From the NCBI RefSeq assembly GCF_026151335.1, contig NZ_JAMQPP010000001.1: DNA of 64,000 bases; one strand, given 5' to 3'. The notes beneath the pieces were generated by a model. The model saw only the letters and a list, made by a program, of their open reading frames with translations. It searched no databases and was not told the origin of the DNA. Below, piece after piece: positions 8,215 to 17,905 of the stretch (position 1 is the stretch's first letter; every line of letters begins with the position of its first letter). Position numbers and translations under genes: made by a program. The stretch is from Leptospira_A soteropolitanensis. Lineage in GTDB: Bacteria; Spirochaetota; Leptospiria; Leptospirales; Leptospiraceae.

Positions 8215-9540
8215 TTGGACAGACGTTGGGAAGAAATTTTAGAAGAAATATCGAAACAGATACCTCCCAAGTACTTTTCCAATTTCATTGCACCACTCAA
8301 ATTCGAAAAATGGGACAACCAAGTGGTTCACTTGACGGCTCCATCGACGGGAATCAAACGCCACGTGGAAACGAAGTATACGACTTTCATTGAAGACGCC
8401 GTTTATCAAGTAGTAGGTGATCGTTTTCGAGTTTCTATTTTAGCGGAATCAGAAACCTCCGCACAAATATTTAAGGAAGTCATACAATCGAAATTTGATG
8501 AATCTGACTCGGACCTAAATCCAGAATTTATTTTTAGCAATTATATCACTTCTGATTCCAATCGCATAGCTTATACAGCTGCGAAAAGTGTGGCAGAACA
8601 ACCAGGGAAATACAATCCACTATATATCTTTGGACCTGTTGGTGTGGGAAAAACTCATCTTCTACATGCCATCGGAAACGAGATCAAAAAAAAGGATCCT
8701 TGGAAGACCGTTCGGTATGTAAACAGTACCTCTTTTTTAAATGAATTTATTTTCACCGTTCGTCAAAATAACCGTGAGTCACTTGAATCTTTTAAAATTC
8801 GATACCAGTCTTACAATGTTCTCCTCTTTGATGACATTCAATTTCTGAATGGTGGGGCTGAAAAAACACAAGAGGAGTTTTTTGCACTCTTCAATTTTCT
8901 TTATGATAGAAAACGCCAAATCGTCATTGCATCCGATAGACCTAGTTACGAACTTCCGTTACACGAAAGGTTAAAATCTCGATTTGTACACGGTCTCCAA
9001 GCCGATATCAAGTCGCACGACTTGGCACTGCGAATCGAACTTTTGCGAGCCAATTTTTCTGAATTCAATATTCCTGCGAGTGACAAACTTTTGCAGTGGC
9101 TTGCTGAACGATTGGAAGGGGATTCCCGCGCTCTGATTGGAATCGTAAACGATTTAGTTTTATACAAAAAGGCCTATGAATACTTTTTACTCACGGAAGA
9201 GAAAATTCAGGAAATTGCCGAAGCACGTTTTCTTACGAATAAAAAACGAATTGGATTCAGCCCAGATATGGTCATTGATCTTGTCTGCGAAAGATCCAAT
9301 GTCGCTCGCAAGGATTTGTTAGGGAAGAGTCGGAAAGCCGATTTCATCCCGCCTAGGCATTTGTGTATGCTCCTCCTTCATGATGTACTACATGTTCCGA
9401 AAGCACAAATTGGCAGAATTTTTTCGACCACACATTCGACCGTCATCCACGGAATCGATAAATTCAAAGAGCGTATGAAAACGGATCCACAATGGGAAGA
9501 CCTGTTTCATACCATCAAACACAAGATAAGTTTCCAATAA
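8215..9540 (+). CDS. dnaA: Chromosomal replication initiator DnaA
   Basis: 441 residues from a TTG start chosen because AGGGCGGGG sits just upstream and the N-terminus then aligns with other DnaA proteins (RRWEEILEEISKQIPPKYFSNFIAPL). Domain I covers about 1-85, a short linker follows, and AAA+ domain III has Walker A GPVGVGKT at 140-147 and Walker B LLFDDIQ at 203-209. The helix-turn-helix domain IV carries the DNA-binding signature TTHSTVIHGIDKF near the C-terminus. DnaA-ATP melts oriC and recruits the helicase. dnaN follows after a 246-base gap that looks like the origin. Confidence 0.98.
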   Translation: MDRRWEEILEEISKQIPPKYFSNFIAPLKFEKWDNQVVHLTAPSTGIKRHVETKYTTFIEDAVYQVVGDRFRVSILAESETSAQIFKEVIQSKFDESDSDLNPEFIFSNYITSDSNRIAYTAAKSVAEQPGKYNPLYIFGPVGVGKTHLLHAIGNEIKKKDPWKTVRYVNSTSFLNEFIFTVRQNNRESLESFKIRYQSYNVLLFDDIQFLNGGAEKTQEEFFALFNFLYDRKRQIVIASDRPSYELPLHERLKSRFVHGLQADIKSHDLALRIELLRANFSEFNIPASDKLLQWLAERLEGDSRALIGIVNDLVLYKKAYEYFLLTEEKIQEIAEARFLTNKKRIGFSPDMVIDLVCERSNVARKDLLGKSRKADFIPPRHLCMLLLHDVLHVPKAQIGRIFSTTHSTVIHGIDKFKERMKTDPQWEDLFHTIKHKISFQ

Positions 9541-9786
9541 CCTGTGATTAATCCGACCATTACCTGTCGATAAACTGTCGATAGGACATAGTCAGTCCTT
9601 ATTGTCCCTTAAGTTTTCCTGAACCTGTTCAAAGTGACATAAATATTGACAGTTGCAAAAAGGAAAAAACCTGACATAATTCAATAAAAATTGATGTTTC
9701 CAGGCTTTATCGACATACTGACAGAACCAACGGAAACGACATAATATATATAAAGATATATAATATAAATAAGAAGAAGAGGAAAA
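9541..9786. other. Putative chromosomal origin of replication (oriC) in the dnaA-dnaN gap
   Basis: Three near-consensus DnaA boxes are visible: TGTCGATAA (9565-9573), TGTCGATAG (9576-9584, exactly 11 bases on), and TTATCGACA in the opposite orientation (9707-9715). The first and third differ from the classical box by one base (C/G at the fifth base). A GACATA motif recurs: TGACATAA at 9635 and 9672, CGACATAC at 9711, CGACATAA at 9737. An almost pure A/T stretch (about 9741-9770) could be the unwinding element. The dnaA-dnaN gap is a common origin site. A GC-skew switch here would be the decisive test; I could not compute it. Confidence 0.75.
9718..9745 (+). promoter_or_regulatory. Candidate dnaN promoter inside oriC
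   Basis: CTGACA (9718-9723) and CATAAT (9740-9745) are spaced by 16 bases and lie 41 bases before the dnaN start. The -10 overlaps the last GACATAA repeat, so initiation at oriC and dnaN transcription may compete for the same DNA. Confidence 0.5.
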
Positions 9787-10905
9787 ATGAAATTCACTGT
9801 CAATACTACAGAATTCCTAAAAGCAATCAACTCAGTGGATGGAGTCATCTCAGTTCGAGAGATTAAATCGGCTCTCTCCAATCTCAAAATCCAAACAGGT
9901 GAGAATGAAGTTTATCTTTCTGCTACCGATTTAGAGATCGCAATCAAAACTTCTGTTCCATCGACCATTGGAGAAAAGGGAACAGCATCTTTACCTGCGA
10001 AACAACTATCGAGTATTTTTAAAAACTTAAACTTTGATACAAGTTTACTCACAACGACAGACCAATCAGAAAACTCAGAGACAACCATCACTGATGCCAG
10101 TGGCAAGATGGACACTAAGTTTAAAGTCAATGGTATTGATTCAGAAGATATCAAAACAATTCCGAAAGTAGATGAGACAAGCGTTGTTGAATTTCCTTGC
10201 CAAACCATTCGTGAGATGTTTCGTAAAACTTCTTATGCTATGGCAATTGAAGAAACAAGGTTTGTATTCAATGGTTTATTTTTAAAACCAGACAATACAG
10301 ATCTGATTGTTGTGGGAACCGATGGACGTCGTCTTTCTAAAATTGTTCGTAAGTTTCCAAAACAATTTCCATTCAAAAATGGTGTGATCATTCCTCATAA
10401 AGCGGTTCGTGAAATGCTTAAGATGATGGAAGGAAAGGAAACTGCTAAAATTGGATTTGTAGAAGAACAAATTTATGTTTCTTCTGGAAACGTAGAACTT
10501 CTTTTCAAATTGATTGATGGTAACTTTCCTGATTATGAACAAGTCATTCCAAAACAAACTTCAGAATCGGTTCGAGTTGTAAAAGCTGACTTTTTAACTT
10601 TTTTAAAACAAGCTCTCATTTCTGCGGAAGAACCTTCGAAACAAATTCGTTTGGCTTTTACTAAAGGAAATGTCAATATTAGCTCTTCCAATCCTGGAAC
10701 GATGATGTTTGATCATAATATGCCAATTGAATACAATGGAGAAGCAATCACAATTGCCTTTAAAGGTGATTATTTGAGTGATGTGGTAAAAGCTGTGGAT
10801 GATCCTGAGGTCATTTTAGAATTCACAACTTCAAGTGCACCGGTTCTGTTTAAAGATCCTTCCGATAGTGATTTTGTTTCTGTCATTATGCCAATGAAAC
10901 TTTAA
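9787..10905 (+). CDS. dnaN: DNA polymerase III beta subunit (sliding clamp)
   Basis: 372 residues, standard length for the three-domain clamp monomer that dimerises around DNA and tethers polymerase III. The N-terminal domain (MKFTVNTTEFLKAINSVDGVIS) and the conserved NGLFLKPDNTDLIVVGTDGRRLS segment are present, and the C-terminus ends in the family's VIMPMKL hydrophobic-pocket tail that binds clamp-interacting peptides. GAAGAAGAGG supplies the ribosome-binding site. Its stop codon shares one base with the recF start (TAATG), which implies translational coupling. Confidence 0.97.
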   Translation: MKFTVNTTEFLKAINSVDGVISVREIKSALSNLKIQTGENEVYLSATDLEIAIKTSVPSTIGEKGTASLPAKQLSSIFKNLNFDTSLLTTTDQSENSETTITDASGKMDTKFKVNGIDSEDIKTIPKVDETSVVEFPCQTIREMFRKTSYAMAIEETRFVFNGLFLKPDNTDLIVVGTDGRRLSKIVRKFPKQFPFKNGVIIPHKAVREMLKMMEGKETAKIGFVEEQIYVSSGNVELLFKLIDGNFPDYEQVIPKQTSESVRVVKADFLTFLKQALISAEEPSKQIRLAFTKGNVNISSSNPGTMMFDHNMPIEYNGEAITIAFKGDYLSDVVKAVDDPEVILEFTTSSAPVLFKDPSDSDFVSVIMPMKL

Positions 10906-12008
10906 TGTTTCTAAAGAAAATTTACATAAAGAATTTTCGGAATCACGAAGAAACACAGTTAACATTCAAATCACGTCTTATCTTTTTTATTGGAAACAAT
11001 GGAGAAGGTAAGACAAACCTTCTCGAATCCATTTCTCTGTTATCCTATTTAAAAAGTTTTCGCGAATCGGACCAAAACCAACTCCTTCGGTGGGATACAA
11101 AAGATACCTTCATACGTGCTGAATTTGAATCTGAAGAGAATGATTATTTATTTGAATATGGAATTGAACATTCTTATTCCAAAAGAAAAAAACTAAAAGT
11201 TAACGGGGAAGAGTTTAAAAAAATCTCTGACTATGTAGGATACTTTCGTTCGATTGTGATGAGCCCACCAGACATCCTTATCATTGAAGATGGAAATGTG
11301 GAAAGAAGAAGATTTTTAGATGCGTTTATTTCTTCCACCAATCGTTATTATTTAAAACAACTCATTGAATATGATCGTCTCTTAAAACAACGAAATGCCG
11401 CTTTGAAAAAAGATAATTCTACAGATCGAGAAATTGGAATCTGGGATGAACCTATCATTGAACATGATGCGGAAATTCGTGAAATCAGAACCAAAACCAT
11501 TGAAACCTTAGCCGGTTACTTTCATAAAAATTTACAACAGTTAAGTTCTGGGAAAGATCCTTTCTTTTTAACTTACAAACCGAATATCTCTTCGAAAGAA
11601 GAACATAGACAAAAACTCATCGATAATCTTCGAAAAGACAGAGCGATTGGTTATACTAGTTGTGGAAACCATAGAGATACGTTGCCAATTGGATTTGATG
11701 ATAAAGATTTAAGTGGGTTTGGATCCCAAGGACAAAAACGAAGTGCGGTTATCGCTCTTAAAACGGCTTGTTTCCAAATGATCCGTGATACTACGGGAGA
11801 AGCTCCGGTTTTGCTTATTGATGATATTATCAGGGAACTGGACGTCAAACGAAGAGAATATTTTGTGAATCTTATTTCTGAATGTGGGCAGGCATTTTTT
11901 ACTACGACAGACTTGGAAGGAATTCATGAGTATGTTGGAAACCTAACAGTTGATAAAGAAATCTATCAAGTAGAAGGTGGAAAAGTGAAGGTTTTTTTAG
12001 AAAAATGA
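10905..12008 (+). CDS. recF: Recombination mediator RecF
   Basis: 367 residues. RecF is an SMC-like ATPase that, with RecO and RecR, loads RecA at single-strand gaps. Walker A GNNGEGKT is at 30-37, the ABC-type signature SGFGSQGQKRSAVIALK is near 265, and Walker B LLIDDIIRELD is near 305. It is coupled to dnaN by a one-base overlap and to the next gene by an ATGA overlap at 12005. The position after dnaN is conserved in many bacteria. Confidence 0.96.
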   Translation: MFLKKIYIKNFRNHEETQLTFKSRLIFFIGNNGEGKTNLLESISLLSYLKSFRESDQNQLLRWDTKDTFIRAEFESEENDYLFEYGIEHSYSKRKKLKVNGEEFKKISDYVGYFRSIVMSPPDILIIEDGNVERRRFLDAFISSTNRYYLKQLIEYDRLLKQRNAALKKDNSTDREIGIWDEPIIEHDAEIREIRTKTIETLAGYFHKNLQQLSSGKDPFFLTYKPNISSKEEHRQKLIDNLRKDRAIGYTSCGNHRDTLPIGFDDKDLSGFGSQGQKRSAVIALKTACFQMIRDTTGEAPVLLIDDIIRELDVKRREYFVNLISECGQAFFTTTDLEGIHEYVGNLTVDKEIYQVEGGKVKVFLEK

Positions 12009-12328
12009 AAAAAGTAGAACTCCACGAACTCTTCCAAAGTTTGGAAAAAATGGGTATGGACAGGGAAGCTGTCTTTCGGGATCAGATTCTAAAAACCCTA
12101 CGACTTTGTTGGAATGATATTGTTGGTGATTATTTTGGAAAACAGAGTTTTCCAAAATCCATTGAAGGTAAAAAACTCACAGTTGTTTGTCGTCACTCTA
12201 TGATTTCCCAGGAATTGGAGTTTCAAAAGGCAGAACTTTTAGCGAAAGTGAACTCAATTACCGACCCAGTTTTATTGGAAAAAATTCACTTTAAAACGGG
12301 AAACGAATTTCAAAATCCTAGGTCTTAA
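12005..12328 (+). CDS. DciA-like DUF721 protein, probable replicative helicase loader
   Basis: 107 residues, matching the DUF721/DciA family in size and overall pattern (LRLCWNDIVGDYFGKQSFPKSIEGKKLTVVCRHSMISQELEFQKAELLAKVN). DciA is the widespread bacterial loader of the DnaB helicase where DnaC or DnaI are absent. The place between recF and gyrB is the one this family holds in several phyla. It overlaps recF by 4 bases (ATGA). The assignment rests on context and a short fold-level match, so it is good but not certain. Confidence 0.75.
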   Translation: MKKVELHELFQSLEKMGMDREAVFRDQILKTLRLCWNDIVGDYFGKQSFPKSIEGKKLTVVCRHSMISQELEFQKAELLAKVNSITDPVLLEKIHFKTGNEFQNPRS

Positions 12329-12406
12329 GTCACTTAAATCCCCCCGTTTTCACTTGCCCTTCGAGGGTCTTTCTAGGATACTTCCTATAGGGTATCTTAT
12401 AAATTT

Positions 12407-14326
12407 ATGTCCAACGAAACCGATCAAAACGCCTATTCAGCCTCGAAAATCAAGATCCTAGAGGGTCTAGAAGCGGTCCGGAAACGCCCCGGAATGTATA
12501 TCGGAACCCAAGATGAGTCCGGCCTACATAAGATGGTTTATGAGGTTGTGGATAACTCTGTGGATGAGGCAATGGCTGGCCATTGTACTGAAATTGATGT
12601 CCGCATTTTACCAGACCATATCATTGAAGTTCGAGATAATGGTCGCGGAATTCCTACAGGAATTCATCCGGACAAGGGTAAGTCTACCATTGAAGTAGTA
12701 TTAACGATCTTACATGCCGGTGGTAAGTTTGAAAACGATGCTTATAAAGTTTCTGGTGGATTGCACGGGGTAGGAGTATCCGTTGTAAACGCTCTTTCTA
12801 CTTATTTAGAAGTGGAAGTCCACCAAGATGGAAAACTTCATTATCAAAAATACCAAGCCGGTGTACCTGTTGAAGATGTAAAAATTATAGGAGAAACAAC
12901 TCACCGTGGAACAGTGGTTCGCTTTAAGGCAGACGACACCATTTTTACAACTGTCGATTTCTCATTTGATACCCTTTCGGCTAGATTTAGAGAAATCGCT
13001 TTTTTAAACAAAGGGCTTCTGATTCGTATTGAAGACCAAAGAAAAGACGAAGTTGCTAAACATGAATTTAAGTTTGATGGTGGAATTGTTTCCTTTGTGG
13101 AATATATTACTGAATCAAAACATCCTCTTCATAAAGTTTTACACTTTGTGGGCGAAAAAGAAAATGTTTGGGCGGAGATTGCCCTACAGTACTGTGATAC
13201 CTATAGCGAAAATATTTTTTGTTTTACCAATGCCATCAATAACAACTTAGGTGGAACTCACTTAGAAGGATTTAGAACTGCTCTCACAAGAACTCTAAAC
13301 GACCACTTAAAGAAAGACCAAATCCTTTTCAAAAAACAACCCAATGGTTTACAAGGGGATGATATCAAAGAAGGCCTTTGTGCTGTGATATCGATCAAAA
13401 TCCCACAACCACAGTTTAACTCACAAACAAAAGAAAAATTAGTTAACGCAGAAGTAAAAGGTCTTATGCAAACCATCACAGGAGAAGGACTCAATCGATT
13501 TTTCGAAGAAAATCCTGCTGTGATCAAAAAGATTTTAGAGAAATGTATTTTAGCATCCAAAGCTAGAGAAGCAGCAAGACGTGCACGAGATTTAACAAGA
13601 AGAAAAACTGTTTTAGAAGGTGGTGGTCTTCCTGGTAAACTCGCAGACTGTTCTGAAAAAGATCCTGAACATTGTGAATTGTATCTTGTCGAGGGAGACT
13701 CGGCAGGTGGTTCCGCGAAACAAGGTCGGGACAGAAATACCCAAGCCATCCTTCCCTTAAAAGGTAAAATCTTAAACGTCGAAAAAGCACGTTTGGATAA
13801 AATTCTTTCGAATGAAGAAATTCGAACCCTAATCACAGTTATGGGAACAGGAATTGGTGATGATGAATTCAATGTTGAAAAACTTCGTTATAAAAAAATC
13901 ATCATTATGACAGATGCGGATGTGGATGGATCGCATATCCGAACACTTCTATTAACATTCTTCTTCCGTTATATGAAACCAATCATTGAACAAGGATCTT
14001 TGTTTGTGGCACAACCACCTTTGTATCTTTTGAAGTTTGGAAGAGAGTCTGTCTATGTTTACTCTGATAGGGAAAAGGAAGAAATTCTTAAAGCAAGACC
14101 CAATGACAAAGTTGTAATCCAACGATACAAAGGACTTGGAGAGATGAATCCAGAACAACTTTGGGATACGACTATGGATCCAAAAGAACGGGTTATGTTA
14201 CAAGTGAAGTTACAAGATTTTGTGGAAGCAGAAGATACATTCAATATTCTTATGGGTGATGAAGTATCTCCACGCCGTCGTTTCATAGAAGCGAATTCTT
14301 ACAAAGTTGCAAATTTAGATCTTTAA
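12407..14326 (+). CDS. gyrB: DNA gyrase subunit B
   Basis: 639 residues, the short GyrB form without the E. coli insert. It supplies the ATPase and TOPRIM parts of gyrase, which adds negative supercoils. The GHKL ATP site shows EVVDNSVDEAMAGH and RDNGRGIPTGIHP, with GGLHGVGVSVVNALS as the lid region. TOPRIM has the catalytic glutamate at about 429 (VEGDSAGGSAKQGRDR) and the metal-binding DADVDG at 503-508. I see no good Shine-Dalgarno just before the ATG at 12407. TTGCCC (12354) and GATACT (12377), 17 bases apart, could be its own promoter. gyrA follows after 19 bases. Confidence 0.98.
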   Translation: MSNETDQNAYSASKIKILEGLEAVRKRPGMYIGTQDESGLHKMVYEVVDNSVDEAMAGHCTEIDVRILPDHIIEVRDNGRGIPTGIHPDKGKSTIEVVLTILHAGGKFENDAYKVSGGLHGVGVSVVNALSTYLEVEVHQDGKLHYQKYQAGVPVEDVKIIGETTHRGTVVRFKADDTIFTTVDFSFDTLSARFREIAFLNKGLLIRIEDQRKDEVAKHEFKFDGGIVSFVEYITESKHPLHKVLHFVGEKENVWAEIALQYCDTYSENIFCFTNAINNNLGGTHLEGFRTALTRTLNDHLKKDQILFKKQPNGLQGDDIKEGLCAVISIKIPQPQFNSQTKEKLVNAEVKGLMQTITGEGLNRFFEENPAVIKKILEKCILASKAREAARRARDLTRRKTVLEGGGLPGKLADCSEKDPEHCELYLVEGDSAGGSAKQGRDRNTQAILPLKGKILNVEKARLDKILSNEEIRTLITVMGTGIGDDEFNVEKLRYKKIIIMTDADVDGSHIRTLLLTFFFRYMKPIIEQGSLFVAQPPLYLLKFGRESVYVYSDREKEEILKARPNDKVVIQRYKGLGEMNPEQLWDTTMDPKERVMLQVKLQDFVEAEDTFNILMGDEVSPRRRFIEANSYKVANLDL

Positions 14327-14345
14327 TTGGAATTAGGATAAAAAA

Positions 14346-16871
14346 ATGACCGAACAAAACGGCCAAGAGAACGAATCAAATAAAACCTTAGCACTGAATC
14401 TTTCTGGTAGACCAGACGTAGCGGGTGCACTCAAAGCCGGTGTGCGGGTCATTCCGGTTGAAATTGAAGATCAAATGAAGGAAGCTTACCTTGATTATGC
14501 GATGAGTGTCATTGTAGGTCGAGCCCTTCCCGATGTTAGAGATGGATTAAAACCAGTTCATAGAAGAATTCTTCATGCGATGAATGAAAGAGCCTGGAGA
14601 TCAGATCGTCCTTATGTAAAATCAGCGAAAATTGTTGGGGAAGTGATTGGTAACTATCACCCTCATGGTGACTCGGCAGTTTACGAAACTATGGTTCGAA
14701 TGGCCCAAACTTTTTCAATGCGAGAGACTTTGATTGATGGGCAAGGAAACTTTGGATCTGTCGACGGTGATAACGCGGCAGCCTATCGTTATACGGAAGC
14801 AAAACTTACGAAACTTGCGGAAGAACTACTCAAAGACATCGAAAAAAATACTGTTAGCTTTTCGCCAAACTTTGATGATACAAGACAACAGCCGGATGTA
14901 TTACCAGCTAATTTTCCAAATATTCTGGTAAACGGTTCCACAGGAATTGCAGTGGGTATGGCTACCAATATTCCACCGCATAACCTAAAAGAATCAGTAA
15001 ATGCTGTTATTGCTCTCATTCAAAATCCGGATATCACACTTCCGGAACTCATGAAAATTCTTCCGGGACCTGATTTTCCAACTGGTGGAACGATCATTGG
15101 TGGCGAAGGTTTATACCAAGCCTACGCCACAGGAAAAGGTTCCATTCGCATTCGATCTAAAGTTGATATCATCGAAAACAACAAAGGTCGTGAGATCATT
15201 GTCATCAATGAAATTCCTTACCAAGTGAATAAGAAGAACTTACTCGAAAAAATCGGGGAGCTTGTGAATGAGAAAATCATTGAAGGGATTTCTGAAATTT
15301 TGGATCTTTCGGATAGAAAGGGAATTCGCGTTGAAATCCATGTTAAAAAAGATGCAAATGCGCAAGTCATCCTAAATCAACTTTTCAAACTCACACAACT
15401 ACAAGTGAGTTATGGAATTACAATGCTTGCGATTTTAAATAATCGCCCAAAAATCTTTTCTTTAAAAGAAATTCTTAAATCCTATGCGGATCATAGAAAC
15501 GAAGTTATTGTCAAACGAACTGAATTTGATTTAGACAAAGCACAGAAAAGAGCACATATCTTAGAAGGACTTCGCATTGCGCTTGATAACATCGATGAAG
15601 TCATTCGTATCATTCGTGCATCCAAAGATGTAAAAGAAGCACAAAGTTCCCTCATGGCAACGTTCTCACTTTCTGAAATCCAAGCGGATGCAATTTTGGA
15701 AATGCGTTTGCAACGCCTCACTTCCTTAGAAGTTCAAAAGATTATCGAAGAATTAGAACAAGTGCGACTTCTTATAGCTGACCTAGAAGACATTCTTGCC
15801 AAACCAGAACGAGTTAAATCTATCATTTGTGAGGAACTTGGAAAAGTTTCCCAGTCTTTTGGAAACAATCGTACAACAGAAATTAGTTTAGAATCTTTAG
15901 AATCCTCAACATTTAATGCAGAAGATTTGATAGCAGATGAAGAAGTTGTAGTTCAACTTTCTGAAGACATGTTTATCAAACGCCTTCCAATGGATACCTT
16001 CCGTCGCCAAAAACGAGGAGGAAAGGGAGTCCAAGGAATCTCCACAAAGAGAGAAGACTTTGTTAAAAAACTCAGTAGTGCCATGACTCATGATAACTTA
16101 ATGCTCTTTTCCAATAAAGGTAGAGCATTCCTCATGAAAGTTTATGAGTTACCGATTGCTACAAAAGAAGCACGCGGAAAATCACTAAAAGCAGTTATTA
16201 ACTTAAATGATGATGAAATCATTACTTCCTTATTCACTTTTAGAAATTTTGACGAATCGTATTTGCTTATGGTTACAAGAGATGGATTTGTGAAAAAAAT
16301 TCAATTGGATGAATTTACCAATACTAAAAAATCCGGAATTATTGCGATCGGACTACGGGAAGGTGATGAACTCATCGACGTGATTGCCAATCCAAATAAC
16401 TTTGATGTGTTTATCGGAAGTAAAAATGGACTAGCGATTCGAATGAATTTGAATGAACTTCGCTCGCAAGGTCGAACTGCATCTGGTGTGACTGCGATGA
16501 AGTTGGAAGAAGATGATGCCATTGCAGGGATTACAAAAGTAGAACCGGGAACCAATTTATTCTGCGTATCCGAAAATGGGTTTGGAAAACGAACTGATTT
16601 TGAAGAGTTCTCTACCAAAGGTCGTGGTGGTAAAGGGATGACCTATTTGAAGATTGGTGAAAAAAATGGACGGGCTGTAGGCATTGCATCTGTAAAAGAA
16701 GAAGATGAACTACTTGTTATCACTCAATCTGGAATGGCAATTCGTGTAGAAGTCAAAACAATATCTATGGTGGGTCGTTCTGCTATGGGTGTCAAAGTTG
16801 TAAATACCAAAGATGATGACTTCGTAAAAGACTTTGCTGTCGTAAGAGATTCGGAGTCCGATTCGGAATAA
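14346..16871 (+). CDS. gyrA: DNA gyrase subunit A
   Basis: 841 residues. The catalytic tyrosine is Y149 in AAAYRYTEAKL. The N-terminus carries about 27 extra residues relative to E. coli GyrA (TEQNGQENESNKTLALNLSG region). In the quinolone-determining region the residues equivalent to E. coli S83 and D87 are S110 and E114 (GDSAVYETM), so no classical resistance change is evident. The C-terminal wrapping domain has the gyrase-specific GyrA box QKRGGKG near 554-560, which separates it from ParC, and further degenerate blades. AGGATAAAAAA gives a clear ribosome-binding site. Confidence 0.98.
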   Translation: MTEQNGQENESNKTLALNLSGRPDVAGALKAGVRVIPVEIEDQMKEAYLDYAMSVIVGRALPDVRDGLKPVHRRILHAMNERAWRSDRPYVKSAKIVGEVIGNYHPHGDSAVYETMVRMAQTFSMRETLIDGQGNFGSVDGDNAAAYRYTEAKLTKLAEELLKDIEKNTVSFSPNFDDTRQQPDVLPANFPNILVNGSTGIAVGMATNIPPHNLKESVNAVIALIQNPDITLPELMKILPGPDFPTGGTIIGGEGLYQAYATGKGSIRIRSKVDIIENNKGREIIVINEIPYQVNKKNLLEKIGELVNEKIIEGISEILDLSDRKGIRVEIHVKKDANAQVILNQLFKLTQLQVSYGITMLAILNNRPKIFSLKEILKSYADHRNEVIVKRTEFDLDKAQKRAHILEGLRIALDNIDEVIRIIRASKDVKEAQSSLMATFSLSEIQADAILEMRLQRLTSLEVQKIIEELEQVRLLIADLEDILAKPERVKSIICEELGKVSQSFGNNRTTEISLESLESSTFNAEDLIADEEVVVQLSEDMFIKRLPMDTFRRQKRGGKGVQGISTKREDFVKKLSSAMTHDNLMLFSNKGRAFLMKVYELPIATKEARGKSLKAVINLNDDEIITSLFTFRNFDESYLLMVTRDGFVKKIQLDEFTNTKKSGIIAIGLREGDELIDVIANPNNFDVFIGSKNGLAIRMNLNELRSQGRTASGVTAMKLEEDDAIAGITKVEPGTNLFCVSENGFGKRTDFEEFSTKGRGGKGMTYLKIGEKNGRAVGIASVKEEDELLVITQSGMAIRVEVKTISMVGRSAMGVKVVNTKDDDFVKDFAVVRDSESDSE

Positions 16872-16880
16872 AGAGGGTTT

Positions 16881-17894
16881 ATGATTACCATCGGCGGAGT
16901 GACAATCAAGGGTGATGTTGTTCTTTCTCCGATGGCTGGTATATCTGATAGTCCTTATAGACAAATCACAAGAAGATTTGGCTCGGCATTTGCTTATACA
17001 GAATTTGTTTCCACAGAACAACTGCTCATTGGTAATACAAAGTCATTGTATATGTTTCGTTATTTAGAAACAGAACGACCCATTTTTTTTCAAATCTTTG
17101 GATCGGATTTAGACACAGTAGTCAATGCCTCAGAAATTGCGGCTTCCAAAAATCCAGATGTGATTGATTTGAATATGGGATGTTCTGTGGCAAAAGTTTC
17201 CCACCACGGTTCAGGGGCAGGTCTTTTACGAAATGTTCGTTTGGCTGGTGCTATGATTGAAGGGATTCGAAAAAAAACCGGACTACCTGTCACAGCAAAA
17301 ATTCGCCTTGGTTGGGATTCCAATTCCTTAAACTATTTAGAAACAGTCAAAGTATTAGAAGGATCAGGGGTCTCTGCCATTTCTGTTCATGGCAGAACTA
17401 AAGCGATGGCATATACTGGTTTTGCTGATTGGAATGCTATTGGTGAAATCAAATCCAAAGCGAATGTACCTATCTTTGGTAATGGGGATGTGGCCAGTTT
17501 TTCTGAAGCAATGTTTAAGAAAAAAAAATACGGTGTCGATCTTGTATTAATTGGTCGTAAAGCCATTGGAAATCCTTGGATTTTTTCTGAAAGGCCAAAG
17601 GAAGTGGTTGGCTGGTTAGAAATCAAAGCTGTCATTTTAGAACATTTAAATCTAATGTTAAATTTTTATCCTTCAGATGATGATTATGCTTTGGTACTTT
17701 TTCGAAAGCACTTCATACGATATATAGAGAATACTGGTTTCCCCGAAGATACAAAAAGAGAACTTCTGGCAATTACCAATGTAAACCAATTTATAGATAA
17801 ATTAGAATCAGTACAAATGGATTCTAAGTTTTTGGAAACAAGCGAAATAAAAAACGAGAATATCAACTGTGAAACATTTGTTAGTCTCGCATAG
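16881..17894 (+). CDS. dusB: tRNA-dihydrouridine synthase (DusB family)
   Basis: 337 residues, typical for Dus enzymes, which use FMN and NADPH to reduce uridines in the tRNA D-loop. The N-terminal FMN-barrel motif VVLSPMAGISDSPYR is at about 13-27, and the catalytic cysteine is C101 in DVIDLNMGCSVAKVSHHGSGAGLL. TAKIRLGWD and the phosphate-binding FGNGDVAS and IGRKAIGNPWIF segments follow. Those motifs fit DusB better than DusA or DusC. It starts 9 bases after gyrA with GAGGG as ribosome-binding site. Confidence 0.92.
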   Translation: MITIGGVTIKGDVVLSPMAGISDSPYRQITRRFGSAFAYTEFVSTEQLLIGNTKSLYMFRYLETERPIFFQIFGSDLDTVVNASEIAASKNPDVIDLNMGCSVAKVSHHGSGAGLLRNVRLAGAMIEGIRKKTGLPVTAKIRLGWDSNSLNYLETVKVLEGSGVSAISVHGRTKAMAYTGFADWNAIGEIKSKANVPIFGNGDVASFSEAMFKKKKYGVDLVLIGRKAIGNPWIFSERPKEVVGWLEIKAVILEHLNLMLNFYPSDDDYALVLFRKHFIRYIENTGFPEDTKRELLAITNVNQFIDKLESVQMDSKFLETSEIKNENINCETFVSLA

Positions 17895-17905
17895 AGGAAG
17901 TTAAA

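Noticed and set aside
13258..13872. 204-codon open frame antisense to gyrB
   Set aside because: It mirrors conserved gyrB codons, has no ribosome-binding site or recognisable domain, and gyrB motifs are intact on the other strand.
14616..14760. Quinolone-resistance mutation in gyrA
   Set aside because: The key positions carry Ser and Glu. Glutamate at the second position is common in wild-type gyrases of other bacteria, so no resistance is inferred.
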